Below are positions 16,616 to 25,103 of a stretch of 64,000 nt of DNA, one piece after another. The first letter of the stretch is position 1. Each line of letters starts with the position of its first letter. Made by a program: the position numbers and the translations under genes. The stretch lies in NCBI GenBank assembly GCA_018819515.1, contig JAHJPX010000006.1, forward strand, positions 318,762 to 382,761, given 5' to 3'. The notes beneath the pieces were generated by a model that had not been told where the DNA came from, made no database searches, and was given only the letters and a program-made list of their open reading frames with translations. The DNA is from Gammaproteobacteria bacterium. Its GTDB lineage: Bacteria; Pseudomonadota; Gammaproteobacteria; Burkholderiales; Rhodocyclaceae.

Positions 16616-18655
16616 AAGACCCTGTACCTGATCATTCCCTTTGCGCCACTTCTCGGAGCGATCGTGGCCGGACTGTTCGGCAAGGCGATCGGTCGGGCTG
16701 GCGCGCACTGGGTGACGATTCTTGGCGTTGCCGTTTCGTTCGTTTGCTCCGTGTTGGTAATGCAGGATGTGCTGGCCGGCGAGACCTTCAATGGCGTTTT
16801 GTACACCTGGATGGAAGCGGGCGGGCTGAAGCTCGAAATCGGCTTCCTGATCGATCAATTGACTGCTGTGATGATGATCGTCGTGACCTTCGTGTCGCTG
16901 ATGGTGCATATCTACACCATTGGCTACATGGCCCACGACGAGGAAAACTGGCCCGCCGGCAGTCTGGCCGGCACGAACAGCTACCAGCGCTTCTTCGCCT
17001 ACATCTCGCTATTCACCTTTTCGATGCTCATGCTGGTCATGAGCAACAACTTCCTGCAGCTCTTTTTCGGTTGGGAGGCCGTGGGATTAGTGTCATACCT
17101 GCTGATCGGCTTCTGGAGCAGTCGTCCGACGGCCATCTACGCTAACCTCAAGGCCTTTCTGGTCAATCGCGTCGGGGACTTCGGCTTTTTGATGGGCATC
17201 GGTCTGATCGCGGCCTACGCCGGCAGCCTTGACTACGCGACGGTGTTTGGCAAAGGCACCGAACTGGCAGCGATGACGGAGGCCGTTACCGGCTGGCCTT
17301 TGATAACCGCGGTTTGCATCGGACTCTTCATTGGCGCCATGGGCAAGTCGGCGCAATTTCCGTTGCATGTCTGGCTGCCTGACTCGATGGAAGGTCCGAC
17401 GCCGATCTCCGCGCTGATCCACGCCGCCACCATGGTGACGGCCGGCATCTTCATGGTCTCGCGCATGTCGCCGTTGTTCGAGCTTTCCGACACGGCGCTG
17501 TCCTTCGTCATCATCATTGGCGCCATCACCGCGCTATTCATGGCGCTGATCGCCATCGTTCAGACGGACATCAAGCGTGTCGTCGCCTACTCGACACTCT
17601 CCCAACTCGGCTACATGACCGTGGCACTCGGTGCCTCGGCTTACTCGGCCGCGATTTTCCACCTGATGACGCATGCTTTCTTCAAGGCAGTGTTGTTCCT
17701 CGGCGCCGGTTCGGTGATCATCGCGATGCATCACGAGCAGGACATGCGTCGCATGGGTGGGCTGCGCAAGTACATGCCGATCACCTACCTGACCGTTCTG
17801 ATCGGTGCGCTCGCCAATGCGGGCCTGCCGCCGTTCGCCGGCTTCTTCTCCAAGGACTCGATCATCGAGGCGGTGCAACTGGCTCATATCCCGGGCGCGA
17901 CCTTCGCCTACATTGCGCTGCTGGCCGGCGTTTTCGTCGGTGGCTTCTACTCCTTTCGCCTGGTGTTCTTCGCCTTCCATGGCGAGGAGCGTTTCCGGCA
18001 TGCGGGCGGCCATCACGGTGACCACGGGGCCCCTGGCCACGGCCACCACGCTGAGCCGCACGAGTCACCCAAGGTGGTCACGATCCCGCTGATCCTTCTT
18101 GCCATTCCGGCAATTGCGTCCGGCTGGGTGATCGGGCCGATGCTGTTCGGCGGCTACTTCGGCGAAGCGATATTCATCGGCGAGAACCATCATGCGCTCG
18201 CTCACATGCGGGAGGAATTCCACGGCGTGGTCCCGATGATCCTGCATGGCCTGACTGCACTTCCGTTCTGGCTGGCGATCTCGGGTGCCGCGACCGCCTG
18301 GTTCCTCTACATCAAGCGCCCGGATCTGCCGACGGTGATCAAGAGCAGGTTCGCCACCATTGCCATGATCCTGGAAGAGAAGTACGGCTTCGACCGCTTC
18401 AACGACTGGTTTTTCGCCGGCGGCGTCCGCGCGGTCGGCCGTGGTCTCTGGAAAGCCGGCGATCAGACCATTATCGATGGCTTCGCGGTGAATGGCTCGG
18501 CGCGGTCGGTTGGTCGCTTTGCGGGCGTTGTGCGCCTCTTGCAGAGCGGACATCTTTACCAGTACGCCTTTTCCATGATTCTCGGCCTTTTTGTGCTGAT
18601 GACCCTCTGGTTTAACGGCGGTGTGCTGATGACTCTTTTTAAGCCCCTCTTCTAG
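16613..18655 (+). CDS. nuoL: NADH-quinone oxidoreductase subunit L
   Basis: 680 aa from ATG 16613 (an upstream in-frame start at 16574 lies within the GC-rich repeat and is less likely). It is an antiporter-like subunit with about 16 membrane helices. Motifs are FGWEAVGLVSYLLIGFW with the key Glu, QFPLHVWLPDSMEGPTPISALIHAATMVTAG, and the C-terminal lateral helix region. A His-rich loop (HAGGHHGDHGAPGHGHH) near residue 470 is a local feature. It pumps protons in complex I. Confidence 0.97.
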   Translation: MKTLYLIIPFAPLLGAIVAGLFGKAIGRAGAHWVTILGVAVSFVCSVLVMQDVLAGETFNGVLYTWMEAGGLKLEIGFLIDQLTAVMMIVVTFVSLMVHIYTIGYMAHDEENWPAGSLAGTNSYQRFFAYISLFTFSMLMLVMSNNFLQLFFGWEAVGLVSYLLIGFWSSRPTAIYANLKAFLVNRVGDFGFLMGIGLIAAYAGSLDYATVFGKGTELAAMTEAVTGWPLITAVCIGLFIGAMGKSAQFPLHVWLPDSMEGPTPISALIHAATMVTAGIFMVSRMSPLFELSDTALSFVIIIGAITALFMALIAIVQTDIKRVVAYSTLSQLGYMTVALGASAYSAAIFHLMTHAFFKAVLFLGAGSVIIAMHHEQDMRRMGGLRKYMPITYLTVLIGALANAGLPPFAGFFSKDSIIEAVQLAHIPGATFAYIALLAGVFVGGFYSFRLVFFAFHGEERFRHAGGHHGDHGAPGHGHHAEPHESPKVVTIPLILLAIPAIASGWVIGPMLFGGYFGEAIFIGENHHALAHMREEFHGVVPMILHGLTALPFWLAISGAATAWFLYIKRPDLPTVIKSRFATIAMILEEKYGFDRFNDWFFAGGVRAVGRGLWKAGDQTIIDGFAVNGSARSVGRFAGVVRLLQSGHLYQYAFSMILGLFVLMTLWFNGGVLMTLFKPLF

Positions 18656-18684
18656 TAGCTCGCAGCCGATAGGAATAACAGCGG

Positions 18685-20160
18685 ATGAACTCCTCACTTC
18701 TGAGCCTTGCGATCTGGGTGCCGATCATCGGTGCAATTCCGGTGCTCGCTTTCGGCTCCGAGCGCCGCGAGTTGGTGCGCTGGCTGGCGCTGGCTGTGGC
18801 CATCGCCGGCTTTGTCGTTACCTTGCCACTCTATGTCGGTTTTGACCGCGAGTTCGTCGGCATGCAGTTTGTCGAAATGGCGCCCTGGATTCCGCGCTTC
18901 AACGTCCAGTACTTCCTGGGTGTCGATGGCATCTCGGTGTTGTTCATCCTGCTCAACGCCTTCGTGACGATCCTCGTCGTGCTCGCGGGCTGGGAGGTGA
19001 TCGAGGAGAAGGTCGCCCAGTACATGGCCGCCTTCCTGGTCATGTCGGGTTTGATGAACGGCATCTTCGCCTCGCTCGACGTCGTGCTGTTCTATGTGTT
19101 CTTCGAGGCCAGCCTGATTCCGATGTACATCATCATCGGCGTCTGGGGCGGTCCGAACCGCGTCTATGCCGCCTTCAAGTTCTTCCTTTACACGCTGCTC
19201 GGCTCGCTGTTGATGCTGGTTGCGCTGTTCTACCTGTTCCTGGAGGCCGGTGGTAGTTTCAACCTGCTCGAATGGCACCAGTTGCGTCTAGGTTTGACTC
19301 CGCAGATTCTGGTCTTCATCGCCTTCCTTGTCGCCTTCGCGGTCAAGGTGCCGATGTGGCCGGTGCATACGTGGCTGCCCGATGCCCACGTCGAGGCACC
19401 GACCGGCGGTTCGGTGGTGCTGGCGGCGATCATGCTCAAACTGGGTGCCTACGGTTTCATCCGGTTTTCGCTGCCCATCCTCCCCGACGCCAGCCACGCT
19501 CTGGCGCCGATGATGATCGCGCTGTCGCTGATTGCGGTGGTCTATATCGGCTTCGTCGCCCTGGTGCAGGCCGACATGAAGAAGCTGATTGCCTATTCTT
19601 CGATCTCGCACATGGGCTTCGTCACCCTCGGATTCTTCATCTTCAATCAGATCGGCATCGAGGGCGCTCTGGTGCAGATGATCTCGCACGGTTTCATTTC
19701 GGCGGCGATGTTCCTCTGCGTCGGCGTCATGTATGACCGCATGCACTCGCGGCAGATCGCCGATTACGGTGGCGTCGTGAACACCATGCCCAAGTTCGCG
19801 GCTTTCTTCATGCTGTTCGCGATGGCCAACTCCGGCCTGCCGGCGACATCGGGTTTCGTCGGCGAGTTCATGGTCATCCTCGGCGCGATCAAGCACAACT
19901 TCTGGGTCGGTTTTGCCGCGGCGACCACCCTGATTCTGGGCGCCGCCTATACGCTCTGGATGTACAAGCGCGTTGTCTTTGGCGCGGTTGCCAACGACCA
20001 TGTGGCCAAGCTGACCGACATCGGCCGTCGCGAATTCCTGGTACTTGCCCTGTTGGCGGCCGCAGTACTCGCCATGGGCATCTATCCCTATCCCTTCACC
20101 GACATCATGCACGCCTCAGTAGATAACCTGCTGAAGCATGTCGCGGTGAGCAAGCTGTAA
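18685..20160 (+). CDS. nuoM: NADH-quinone oxidoreductase subunit M
   Basis: 491 aa. It has 13-14 membrane helices. Motifs are YVFFEASLIPMYIIIGVWGG with the conserved Glu, KVPMWPVHTWLPDAHVEAPTGGSVVLAAIMLKLGAYGF and KKLIAYSSISHMGF. It is the second antiporter-like proton channel. AGGAA precedes the ATG. nuoN follows 14 bp later. Confidence 0.97.
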   Translation: MNSSLLSLAIWVPIIGAIPVLAFGSERRELVRWLALAVAIAGFVVTLPLYVGFDREFVGMQFVEMAPWIPRFNVQYFLGVDGISVLFILLNAFVTILVVLAGWEVIEEKVAQYMAAFLVMSGLMNGIFASLDVVLFYVFFEASLIPMYIIIGVWGGPNRVYAAFKFFLYTLLGSLLMLVALFYLFLEAGGSFNLLEWHQLRLGLTPQILVFIAFLVAFAVKVPMWPVHTWLPDAHVEAPTGGSVVLAAIMLKLGAYGFIRFSLPILPDASHALAPMMIALSLIAVVYIGFVALVQADMKKLIAYSSISHMGFVTLGFFIFNQIGIEGALVQMISHGFISAAMFLCVGVMYDRMHSRQIADYGGVVNTMPKFAAFFMLFAMANSGLPATSGFVGEFMVILGAIKHNFWVGFAAATTLILGAAYTLWMYKRVVFGAVANDHVAKLTDIGRREFLVLALLAAAVLAMGIYPYPFTDIMHASVDNLLKHVAVSKL

Positions 20161-20174
20161 CCGGCGCGAGAGCA

Positions 20175-21659
20175 ATGATGCTGAACAACTTCGTCATGCC
20201 CGACCTGTATCCGGCCGCGCCGGAACTTTTCCTGGCGACCATGGCCTGCGTGATACTGCTGGTTGATCTTTTCGCCGGTTCGAGGCGACGCTGGCTTGCC
20301 GGAACACTGACCCAACTGGCGCTGATCGGTTGCGCTGCGATCACCTTCCTGAACTACGGAGAGGCGGCATCGCTGACTTTCAGCAACATGTTCATCGACG
20401 ACCCCGTCTCCGACCTTCTGAAGCTTCTGGTCTACGTGTCCGTATTCGGAGTGCTGATCTACGGTCGTGACTACTTGGCCGAGCGCGATCTGGACAAGGG
20501 CGAGTATTACCTGCTGGTCCTGTTCGCGACGCTGGGCATGATGGTCATGATTTCGGCCTACAACCTTCTCACCCTGTACCTGGGTCTGGAGATGCTGTCG
20601 CTTTCGCTGTATGCCTTGGTGGCCATCGACCGGGATTCGCCGCGCGCCACGGAAGCGGCAATGAAGTACTTTGTGCTGGGGGCGCTGGCATCCGGTCTGC
20701 TGCTCTACGGCATGTCGATGATCTATGGCGCCACGGGCACGCTGGAAGTGGGACTCATCGCCCAGGCGCTGCAGGACGGTATCGCCAACCGGACCATCTT
20801 GGTATTCGGACTGGTGTTCCTGGTCGCCGGCATAGCCTTCAAGCTGGGCGTCGTTCCCTTCCACATGTGGATTCCCGACGTCTATCATGGTGCCCCGACC
20901 GCGGTCACGCTGTTCATCGCCACGGCACCCAAGCTGGCCGCGTTCGCGATGGCGCTCCGCCTGCTGGTGTCCGGCCTGTTCGCGCTGGCTGACGAGTGGC
21001 AGACCATGCTGATGCTGATGGCCGTGCTGTCGATCGGTGTCGGAAATCTGGCCGCCATTGCGCAGACGAACATCAAGCGCATGCTCGCCTATTCGGGCAT
21101 CTCGCATATGGGCTTCATGCTGCTGGCGCTCATGAGCGGCGTCGCTGGCCGCGACGTCGATCCGATGGCGCTGGTCAATGCCTACAGCTCTGCCATGTAC
21201 TACAGCATTGCCTACGTCCTGATGTCGCTCGGTGCGTTTGGTGTGGTGCTACTGCTGTCGCGGGCGGGATACGAGGCGGAGAACCTGGAGGACTTCAAGG
21301 GGCTCAACAAGCGCAGCCCATGGTTCGCGGCGATGATGATGATCACCATGCTGTCAATGGCCGGCATTCCGTTCTTCGTCGGGTTTTTCGCCAAGTTCTC
21401 GGTGCTGCTGGCCGCCGTCGCCGCCGAGCATTTGACGGTTGTCGTGATCGCGGTGATCTTCTCCCTGATCGGCGCCTACTATTACTTGCGTGTGGTTAAG
21501 CTGATGTACTTCGATCCGCCGGCCGACAGCGCGCCCATCCGCGCCAGCATGGATATGCGCGTCTTGTTGTCGGCCAACGGCCTAGCGATTGCGTTGCTCG
21601 GACTCTTCCCAAACGCGCTGATGATGCTTTGCACTGTCGCGGTGCTGCGCTCTCTCTGA
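20175..21659 (+). CDS. nuoN: NADH-quinone oxidoreductase subunit N
   Basis: 494 aa, start ATG 20175. Antiporter-like subunit: ITTLYLGLEMLS-type stretch LTLYLGLEMLSLSLYALVAI, AFKLGVVPFHMWIPDVYHGAPTAVTLFIAT, and IKRMLAYSGISHMGFMLL. It closes the nuo operon; its stop is one base from the stop of the convergent gene on the minus strand, leaving no room for a free-standing terminator. Confidence 0.97.
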   Translation: MMLNNFVMPDLYPAAPELFLATMACVILLVDLFAGSRRRWLAGTLTQLALIGCAAITFLNYGEAASLTFSNMFIDDPVSDLLKLLVYVSVFGVLIYGRDYLAERDLDKGEYYLLVLFATLGMMVMISAYNLLTLYLGLEMLSLSLYALVAIDRDSPRATEAAMKYFVLGALASGLLLYGMSMIYGATGTLEVGLIAQALQDGIANRTILVFGLVFLVAGIAFKLGVVPFHMWIPDVYHGAPTAVTLFIATAPKLAAFAMALRLLVSGLFALADEWQTMLMLMAVLSIGVGNLAAIAQTNIKRMLAYSGISHMGFMLLALMSGVAGRDVDPMALVNAYSSAMYYSIAYVLMSLGAFGVVLLLSRAGYEAENLEDFKGLNKRSPWFAAMMMITMLSMAGIPFFVGFFAKFSVLLAAVAAEHLTVVVIAVIFSLIGAYYYLRVVKLMYFDPPADSAPIRASMDMRVLLSANGLAIALLGLFPNALMMLCTVAVLRSL

Positions 21660-21660
21660 G

Positions 21661-22116
21661 TTAGGCGACCTTCGCGTAACGCTCCTTGGCGGCGCGGGCT
21701 TCCGCAGCTTCGGCTGGCGAGTACGCTTTGCCGGACCATAGTTGCCGATAGGCGATCTCTTCGTTGCCGTTTTCGCACAGTTCCAGTACCTGCTCGAACA
21801 GCGGCTGGAAGGTGTCACTACGATGCGATGCCTCGTGTTCTTCGAAGGATCGCCAGAACGTGATGATCAGCGCTTCGCGGTCCTTGAGCGGGCTTTCCAC
21901 CGATTGGCCCACGGTGCTGCCCTCGTTCGATATCATGCCACTATTGAGAACCACCATTCCGCCGACGAAGCCGGTATCGGAGTGATAGGTCTTGACGTTT
22001 TCGCAGAGCATGGCGACGCGCTCTTCGAGATCTTCGACCGTGTAGCCGGGCTTGAGTATCACGCGATTGACGGTGACGACGCCGTCGCTGTCGAAACCTG
22101 GGATGAATCCGGTCAT
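21661..22116 (-). CDS. Conserved-type hypothetical protein, possible dimeric alpha/beta-barrel fold
   Basis: 151 aa with a perfect AGGAGG 6 bp before the ATG at 22116, so it is a real gene. No signal peptide or membrane segment. The stretch GFVGGMVVLNSGMISNEG, followed by EALIITFWRSFEEHEASHRSDTFQPLFEQVLELC, resembles the core of ABM-type dimeric alpha/beta-barrel proteins (a beta strand ending in W-R/S-x-E, then a helix with H-R/S). That is a weak fold-level impression. The C-terminus is an Ala/Glu-rich helix (SPAEAAEARAAKERYAKVA). It is convergent with nuoN and divergent from the Nudix gene. Function unknown. Confidence 0.75.
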   Translation of the reverse strand: MTGFIPGFDSDGVVTVNRVILKPGYTVEDLEERVAMLCENVKTYHSDTGFVGGMVVLNSGMISNEGSTVGQSVESPLKDREALIITFWRSFEEHEASHRSDTFQPLFEQVLELCENGNEEIAYRQLWSGKAYSPAEAAEARAAKERYAKVA

Positions 22117-22216
22117 GGTAGCCTCCTAGAGGGTTGGGAGTTGCGGCATGGCACTTCGTGCGCCTTACGCTTGAGATATGGTTGTTTACCTGAAGTTCAA
22201 TAGGAATCAAAGCCCT

Positions 22217-22789
22217 ATGATCAGTATGGATGATTCGGAATTCCATGAGGAAACCCTGAATACGCAGGAGGTATACTCTGGCCGCTTGCTGCACGTGCAT
22301 CGAGACGAAGTCCGCTTGCCGGACGGCAAAGAAAGCGTGCGTGAATGGATCGCTCATCCGGGTGCGGTCGTATTGATCGCACAGCTCGACAATGGCAAGC
22401 TGCTGTTCGAGCGCCAGTTCCGCTACCCGTTGCGTCGGATTTTCTTCGAATTGCCGGCAGGCAAGATCGATTCCGGCGAGCACATCCTCGATACGGCGCG
22501 GCGCGAGTTGCGTGAGGAAACCGGCTATAAGGCCAGATTCTGGCGCCATCTGGCCACCATGCACCCCTGCATCGGCTATTCGAACGAGCGCATCGAGATC
22601 TTCCTGGCGCGGGAACTGACATACGTTGGGCATGCGCTGGACGACGGCGAGATCCTTGAGGTGACCGAGATGAGCCTGGAAGACGCGCTATTGGCAGTGC
22701 GTGATGGTGACATAACCGACGGCAAGACCATGGCGGCATTGATGTGGGCCGAGAAGACGCTTTGCGGTGAGTGGCCACTTCCGTCGTAA
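22217..22789 (+). CDS. Nudix hydrolase, ADP-ribose pyrophosphatase type
   Basis: 190 aa from ATG 22217 (in-frame ATGs at 22178 and 22226 are alternatives; AGGAA lies 11-15 bases before 22217). The Nudix box GKIDSGEHILDTARRELREETGY fits GX5EX7REUXEEXGU. The approach FERQFRYPLRRIFFELPAGK is the hallmark of ADP-ribose/NudF-like members, which cleave ADP-ribose to AMP and ribose 5-phosphate. MHPCIGYSNERIEIFLARELT follows as in that subfamily. Cytoplasmic housecleaning role inferred. Confidence 0.88.
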   Translation: MISMDDSEFHEETLNTQEVYSGRLLHVHRDEVRLPDGKESVREWIAHPGAVVLIAQLDNGKLLFERQFRYPLRRIFFELPAGKIDSGEHILDTARRELREETGYKARFWRHLATMHPCIGYSNERIEIFLARELTYVGHALDDGEILEVTEMSLEDALLAVRDGDITDGKTMAALMWAEKTLCGEWPLPS

Positions 22790-22819
22790 AATTTGCCTTC
22801 CGATAGAGCGGAGAAACGA

Positions 22820-24052
22820 ATGGACAGCGCGGCGATGCCACAAATGCCGCTGGGCCCCGAAGTCGAGCTCGACGAGGAAACCAAGCTTCAAGCCTTTGCG
22901 ATCATCTCGGAAGTGTCGGCCAACCTTGCCGACGAAGATGATGTCGAGGAATTGCTTGGCCGCTTCCTTGGTACGATGCTGCGCCTGGCGCATGCCACGG
23001 CCGGCGTCGTGCGCGTGCTTACGACCGATGGTCGCCACTTGCGCCTGGTCGGCGCTCGCGGCCTGCCGGCGGACCTGGTCGAACGCGAGCGCGTGGTGCC
23101 GATCGATTGCGGCCACTGCGGCAGCGCGGTACGTGACAACAAGTGTCACTACGAAATAGATCTGCGCGACTGCGCCGAGCGTACCGGTAGCGCCTACTTC
23201 GGTCGCGACTGCCAGGCGATGGTCGTCGTTCCGTTGCAGCATGGCGGCCGGCTACTCGGTACGTACAACCTTTTCCTGCCGGAGCGGTTCTGTTTGCGCG
23301 AGGAAGTCGCGGTATTGTTCCGCTCCATCGGCGAACATCTCGGCATGGCGCTGGAGAATGCCCGCCTGAAGCGGGAAAATATGCGCATCGCCCTGATGAA
23401 CGAGCGGGCCATGATGGCGGCGGAGGTGCATGATTCCCTGGCTCAGACCTGCGCTTATATGAAGATGCGTGTCGCGCTGCTGAGCGACGCCATACGCGAT
23501 GGTGAGAACGAGCGGGCGGGAAAGTACGCCAGCGACGTCGGGCAGGCGCTCGACGTGGCTGCGGGACAATTACGCGAATTGCTGACGCAGTTCCGCAATC
23601 GCATGGACCCCATGGGTTTGCTGCACGCGCTCGAGGATCTGGCGGAAACCTTTCACGATCGCACCGGCATTCGGCTGGACTACCAGAACCGGGCCACCGA
23701 TCTCAGGCTTTCGGTGGATCAGGAGGCACAAGTCTTCTTTATCCTCCAGGAAGCGCTTGCCAACGTCGCCCGGCACTCCGGGGCCACGAAGGCCAAATTG
23801 ACCATTGAGGGCGCTGGCGACTATTACGTGGCCACGGTCGAGGACAACGGTCGCGGTGGCCAGGGCTTTTTTGCCATCGCGAATCGAACCGGCGGTTTCG
23901 AGGAGCATCCTCGTCTGCGAGACCACTTCGGGCTGAGCATCATGCGCGAACGTGCGTTAAAGATCGGCGGCCGCGTCGAGGTAGCCAACCTGCCGCAGGG
24001 CGGGTTCCGTGTCCGTCTCACCTTCCCCGTCATGTCGGGTCCGTCAGCATGA
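22820..24052 (+). CDS. NarX-type sensor histidine kinase with cysteine-rich GAF domain
   Basis: 410 aa from ATG 22820 with GGAG at 22810-22813. There is no membrane segment, so it is a cytoplasmic sensor. Residues about 25-180 form a GAF domain with an unusual set of cysteines: C97-x2-C100, C109, C118 and C131. A HisKA_3 box follows (AAEVHDSLAQTCAYMKMRV, phospho-His H204), then an HATPase_c with EALANVARHSGATKAK and VEDNGRGG. The cysteine pattern suggests an iron-sulfur, metal or thiol redox sensor (inference). It overlaps the response regulator by ATGA, so the pair is coupled. Confidence 0.9.
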   Translation: MDSAAMPQMPLGPEVELDEETKLQAFAIISEVSANLADEDDVEELLGRFLGTMLRLAHATAGVVRVLTTDGRHLRLVGARGLPADLVERERVVPIDCGHCGSAVRDNKCHYEIDLRDCAERTGSAYFGRDCQAMVVVPLQHGGRLLGTYNLFLPERFCLREEVAVLFRSIGEHLGMALENARLKRENMRIALMNERAMMAAEVHDSLAQTCAYMKMRVALLSDAIRDGENERAGKYASDVGQALDVAAGQLRELLTQFRNRMDPMGLLHALEDLAETFHDRTGIRLDYQNRATDLRLSVDQEAQVFFILQEALANVARHSGATKAKLTIEGAGDYYVATVEDNGRGGQGFFAIANRTGGFEEHPRLRDHFGLSIMRERALKIGGRVEVANLPQGGFRVRLTFPVMSGPSA

Positions 24053-24714
24053 CCGAAAAGCAGATTCGCGTTCTGTTGATCGATGACCACACGTTGTTTC
24101 GCAAGGGCCTGGCCGAACTGCTGGAGCAACGCGGCGAAGTTACAGTCTCCGGCGTGACCGGCAATCCAGAAGAGGCGATCCGGCTGTTGCACGATACGCA
24201 GCCTGACGTCGTCATCACCGATCTCAACATGCTGCCGGTTGGGGGGTTGGCGCTGCTGCGGCGCATTCGCGCAGAGAACTGGCGCGGGCCGGTCCTGGTG
24301 CTGACGGTTTCTGATGCCGAAGAGGATCTGGCCAACGCGATGCGTTCCGGCGCCCAAGGCTATTTGCTTAAAGACATGGAACCGGACGACGTCGTTGATG
24401 CCGTCCAGCGAGCGGTGCGCGGTGAAACGGTGGTGGCGCCGACCATGACCATGAAATTGGTGCATCTACTGCAGGGTGGCGTCGCAGCGGACGAGAAGAC
24501 AGATGCTTTGGCGCAGCTTACTGCGCGCGAGAAGGAAATCCTCGGTTATCTGTCACAGGGGCTGTCGAACAAGGCCATCGCGCGCGAGCTGGACATCAGC
24601 CATGACACGGTCAAACTTCACGTTCGCCACATCCTCTCGAAGCTCAACATGACTTCGCGCGTCGAGGCGGCGGTGTTCGCAATCGAGCAGAAGTCGGCCA
24701 AGCGCGAGACCTGA
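24049..24714 (+). CDS. NarL/FixJ-family response regulator
   Basis: 221 aa. The receiver domain begins RVLLIDDHTLFRKGLAELL, with phospho-acceptor D58 in VVITDLNM, a conserved Thr in VLVLTVSD and Lys in GYLLKDM. The C-terminal LuxR-type helix-turn-helix is LTAREKEILGYLSQGLSNKAIARELDISHDTVKLHVRHILSKL. It is paired with the upstream histidine kinase and likely activates or represses genes in response to redox or respiratory conditions. No target site could be assigned. Confidence 0.95.
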   Translation: MTEKQIRVLLIDDHTLFRKGLAELLEQRGEVTVSGVTGNPEEAIRLLHDTQPDVVITDLNMLPVGGLALLRRIRAENWRGPVLVLTVSDAEEDLANAMRSGAQGYLLKDMEPDDVVDAVQRAVRGETVVAPTMTMKLVHLLQGGVAADEKTDALAQLTAREKEILGYLSQGLSNKAIARELDISHDTVKLHVRHILSKLNMTSRVEAAVFAIEQKSAKRET

Positions 24715-24765
24715 TCAGTCCGGCTGCGGATCGTCTCGTGCGCGAAAGCGCGCGTCGGGAGCGCA

Positions 24766-24790
24766 AAAAGTCAGTCGTCGCACCACGCCG
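24766..24790 (+). repeat. 25-bp dispersed repeat, diverged copy 2 (at the cobA remnant)
   Basis: AAAAGTCAG is identical to the other copies and 20 of 25 bases match in all, but the segment coincides with the 3' end of the cobA remnant. The similarity may therefore be partly coincidental. Confidence 0.35.
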
Positions 24791-24869
24791 GGTGTTCGAA
24801 CCATGGCAGTTTGCCTTTCGGCGTGGCGGTTTCGCTGACGATGATTGGCGCAGGTGCCTTGGGGTGCAG
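24771..24869 (-). pseudogene. Remnant of the 3' end of a cobA/SUMT gene
   Basis: Minus-strand translation of the last 32 codons plus stop ends in KLPWFEHPAWCDD, preceded by KAPAPIIVSETATPKG. The intact CobA at 28316-29092 ends KLSWFEHQAWRDD preceded by KAPTLIIVGETVTLQS; 20 of the last 31 residues agree, and the DNA similarity begins at the stop codon. Nothing similar to cobA exists beyond 24870, so the fragment lacks the first 85-90% of the gene and has no start. It came from a diverged second cobA copy and marks the left edge of the inserted 25104-28261 segment. Confidence 0.8.
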
Positions 24870-25103
24870 GCACAAGATGTAGGCACTTCTTCTGGCATCA
24901 CAACAATGGCGACGACGCATCCCTAAATTCGATTGGCATTGTCGCCGCATGTGGGTCTATAGTGCTTCAGCATCGCCGCAGCACGCTCGGCGGCAAGGAC
25001 CATGAGCTGGTCCAGTCCGTAGTCAAGCGCGCCAAAGCAGCGGCATAACCCTTGGACCGACCCGCGACGCGAGGTCCGGTCACGAACTCGAAAGGAGGAT
25101 GCG

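Larger units (their letters stand above)
24715..25103 (+). other. 389-bp intergenic stretch with cobA remnant, left boundary of the protease insertion
   Basis: It holds a short GC-rich hairpin (GCGCGAAAGCGCGC, about 24750), a diverged copy of the 25-bp repeat, the cobA 3' remnant (24771-24869), and about 230 bp without recognisable genes leading to AAAGGAGG at 25091-25098. No promoter could be assigned with confidence. Confidence 0.6.

Noticed and set aside
24771..24869. Simple target-site duplication made by a transposon or integrase
   Set aside because: The fragment differs from the intact cobA end at about a third of residues and no integrase or transposase lies in the cassette, so a recent duplication does not fit.
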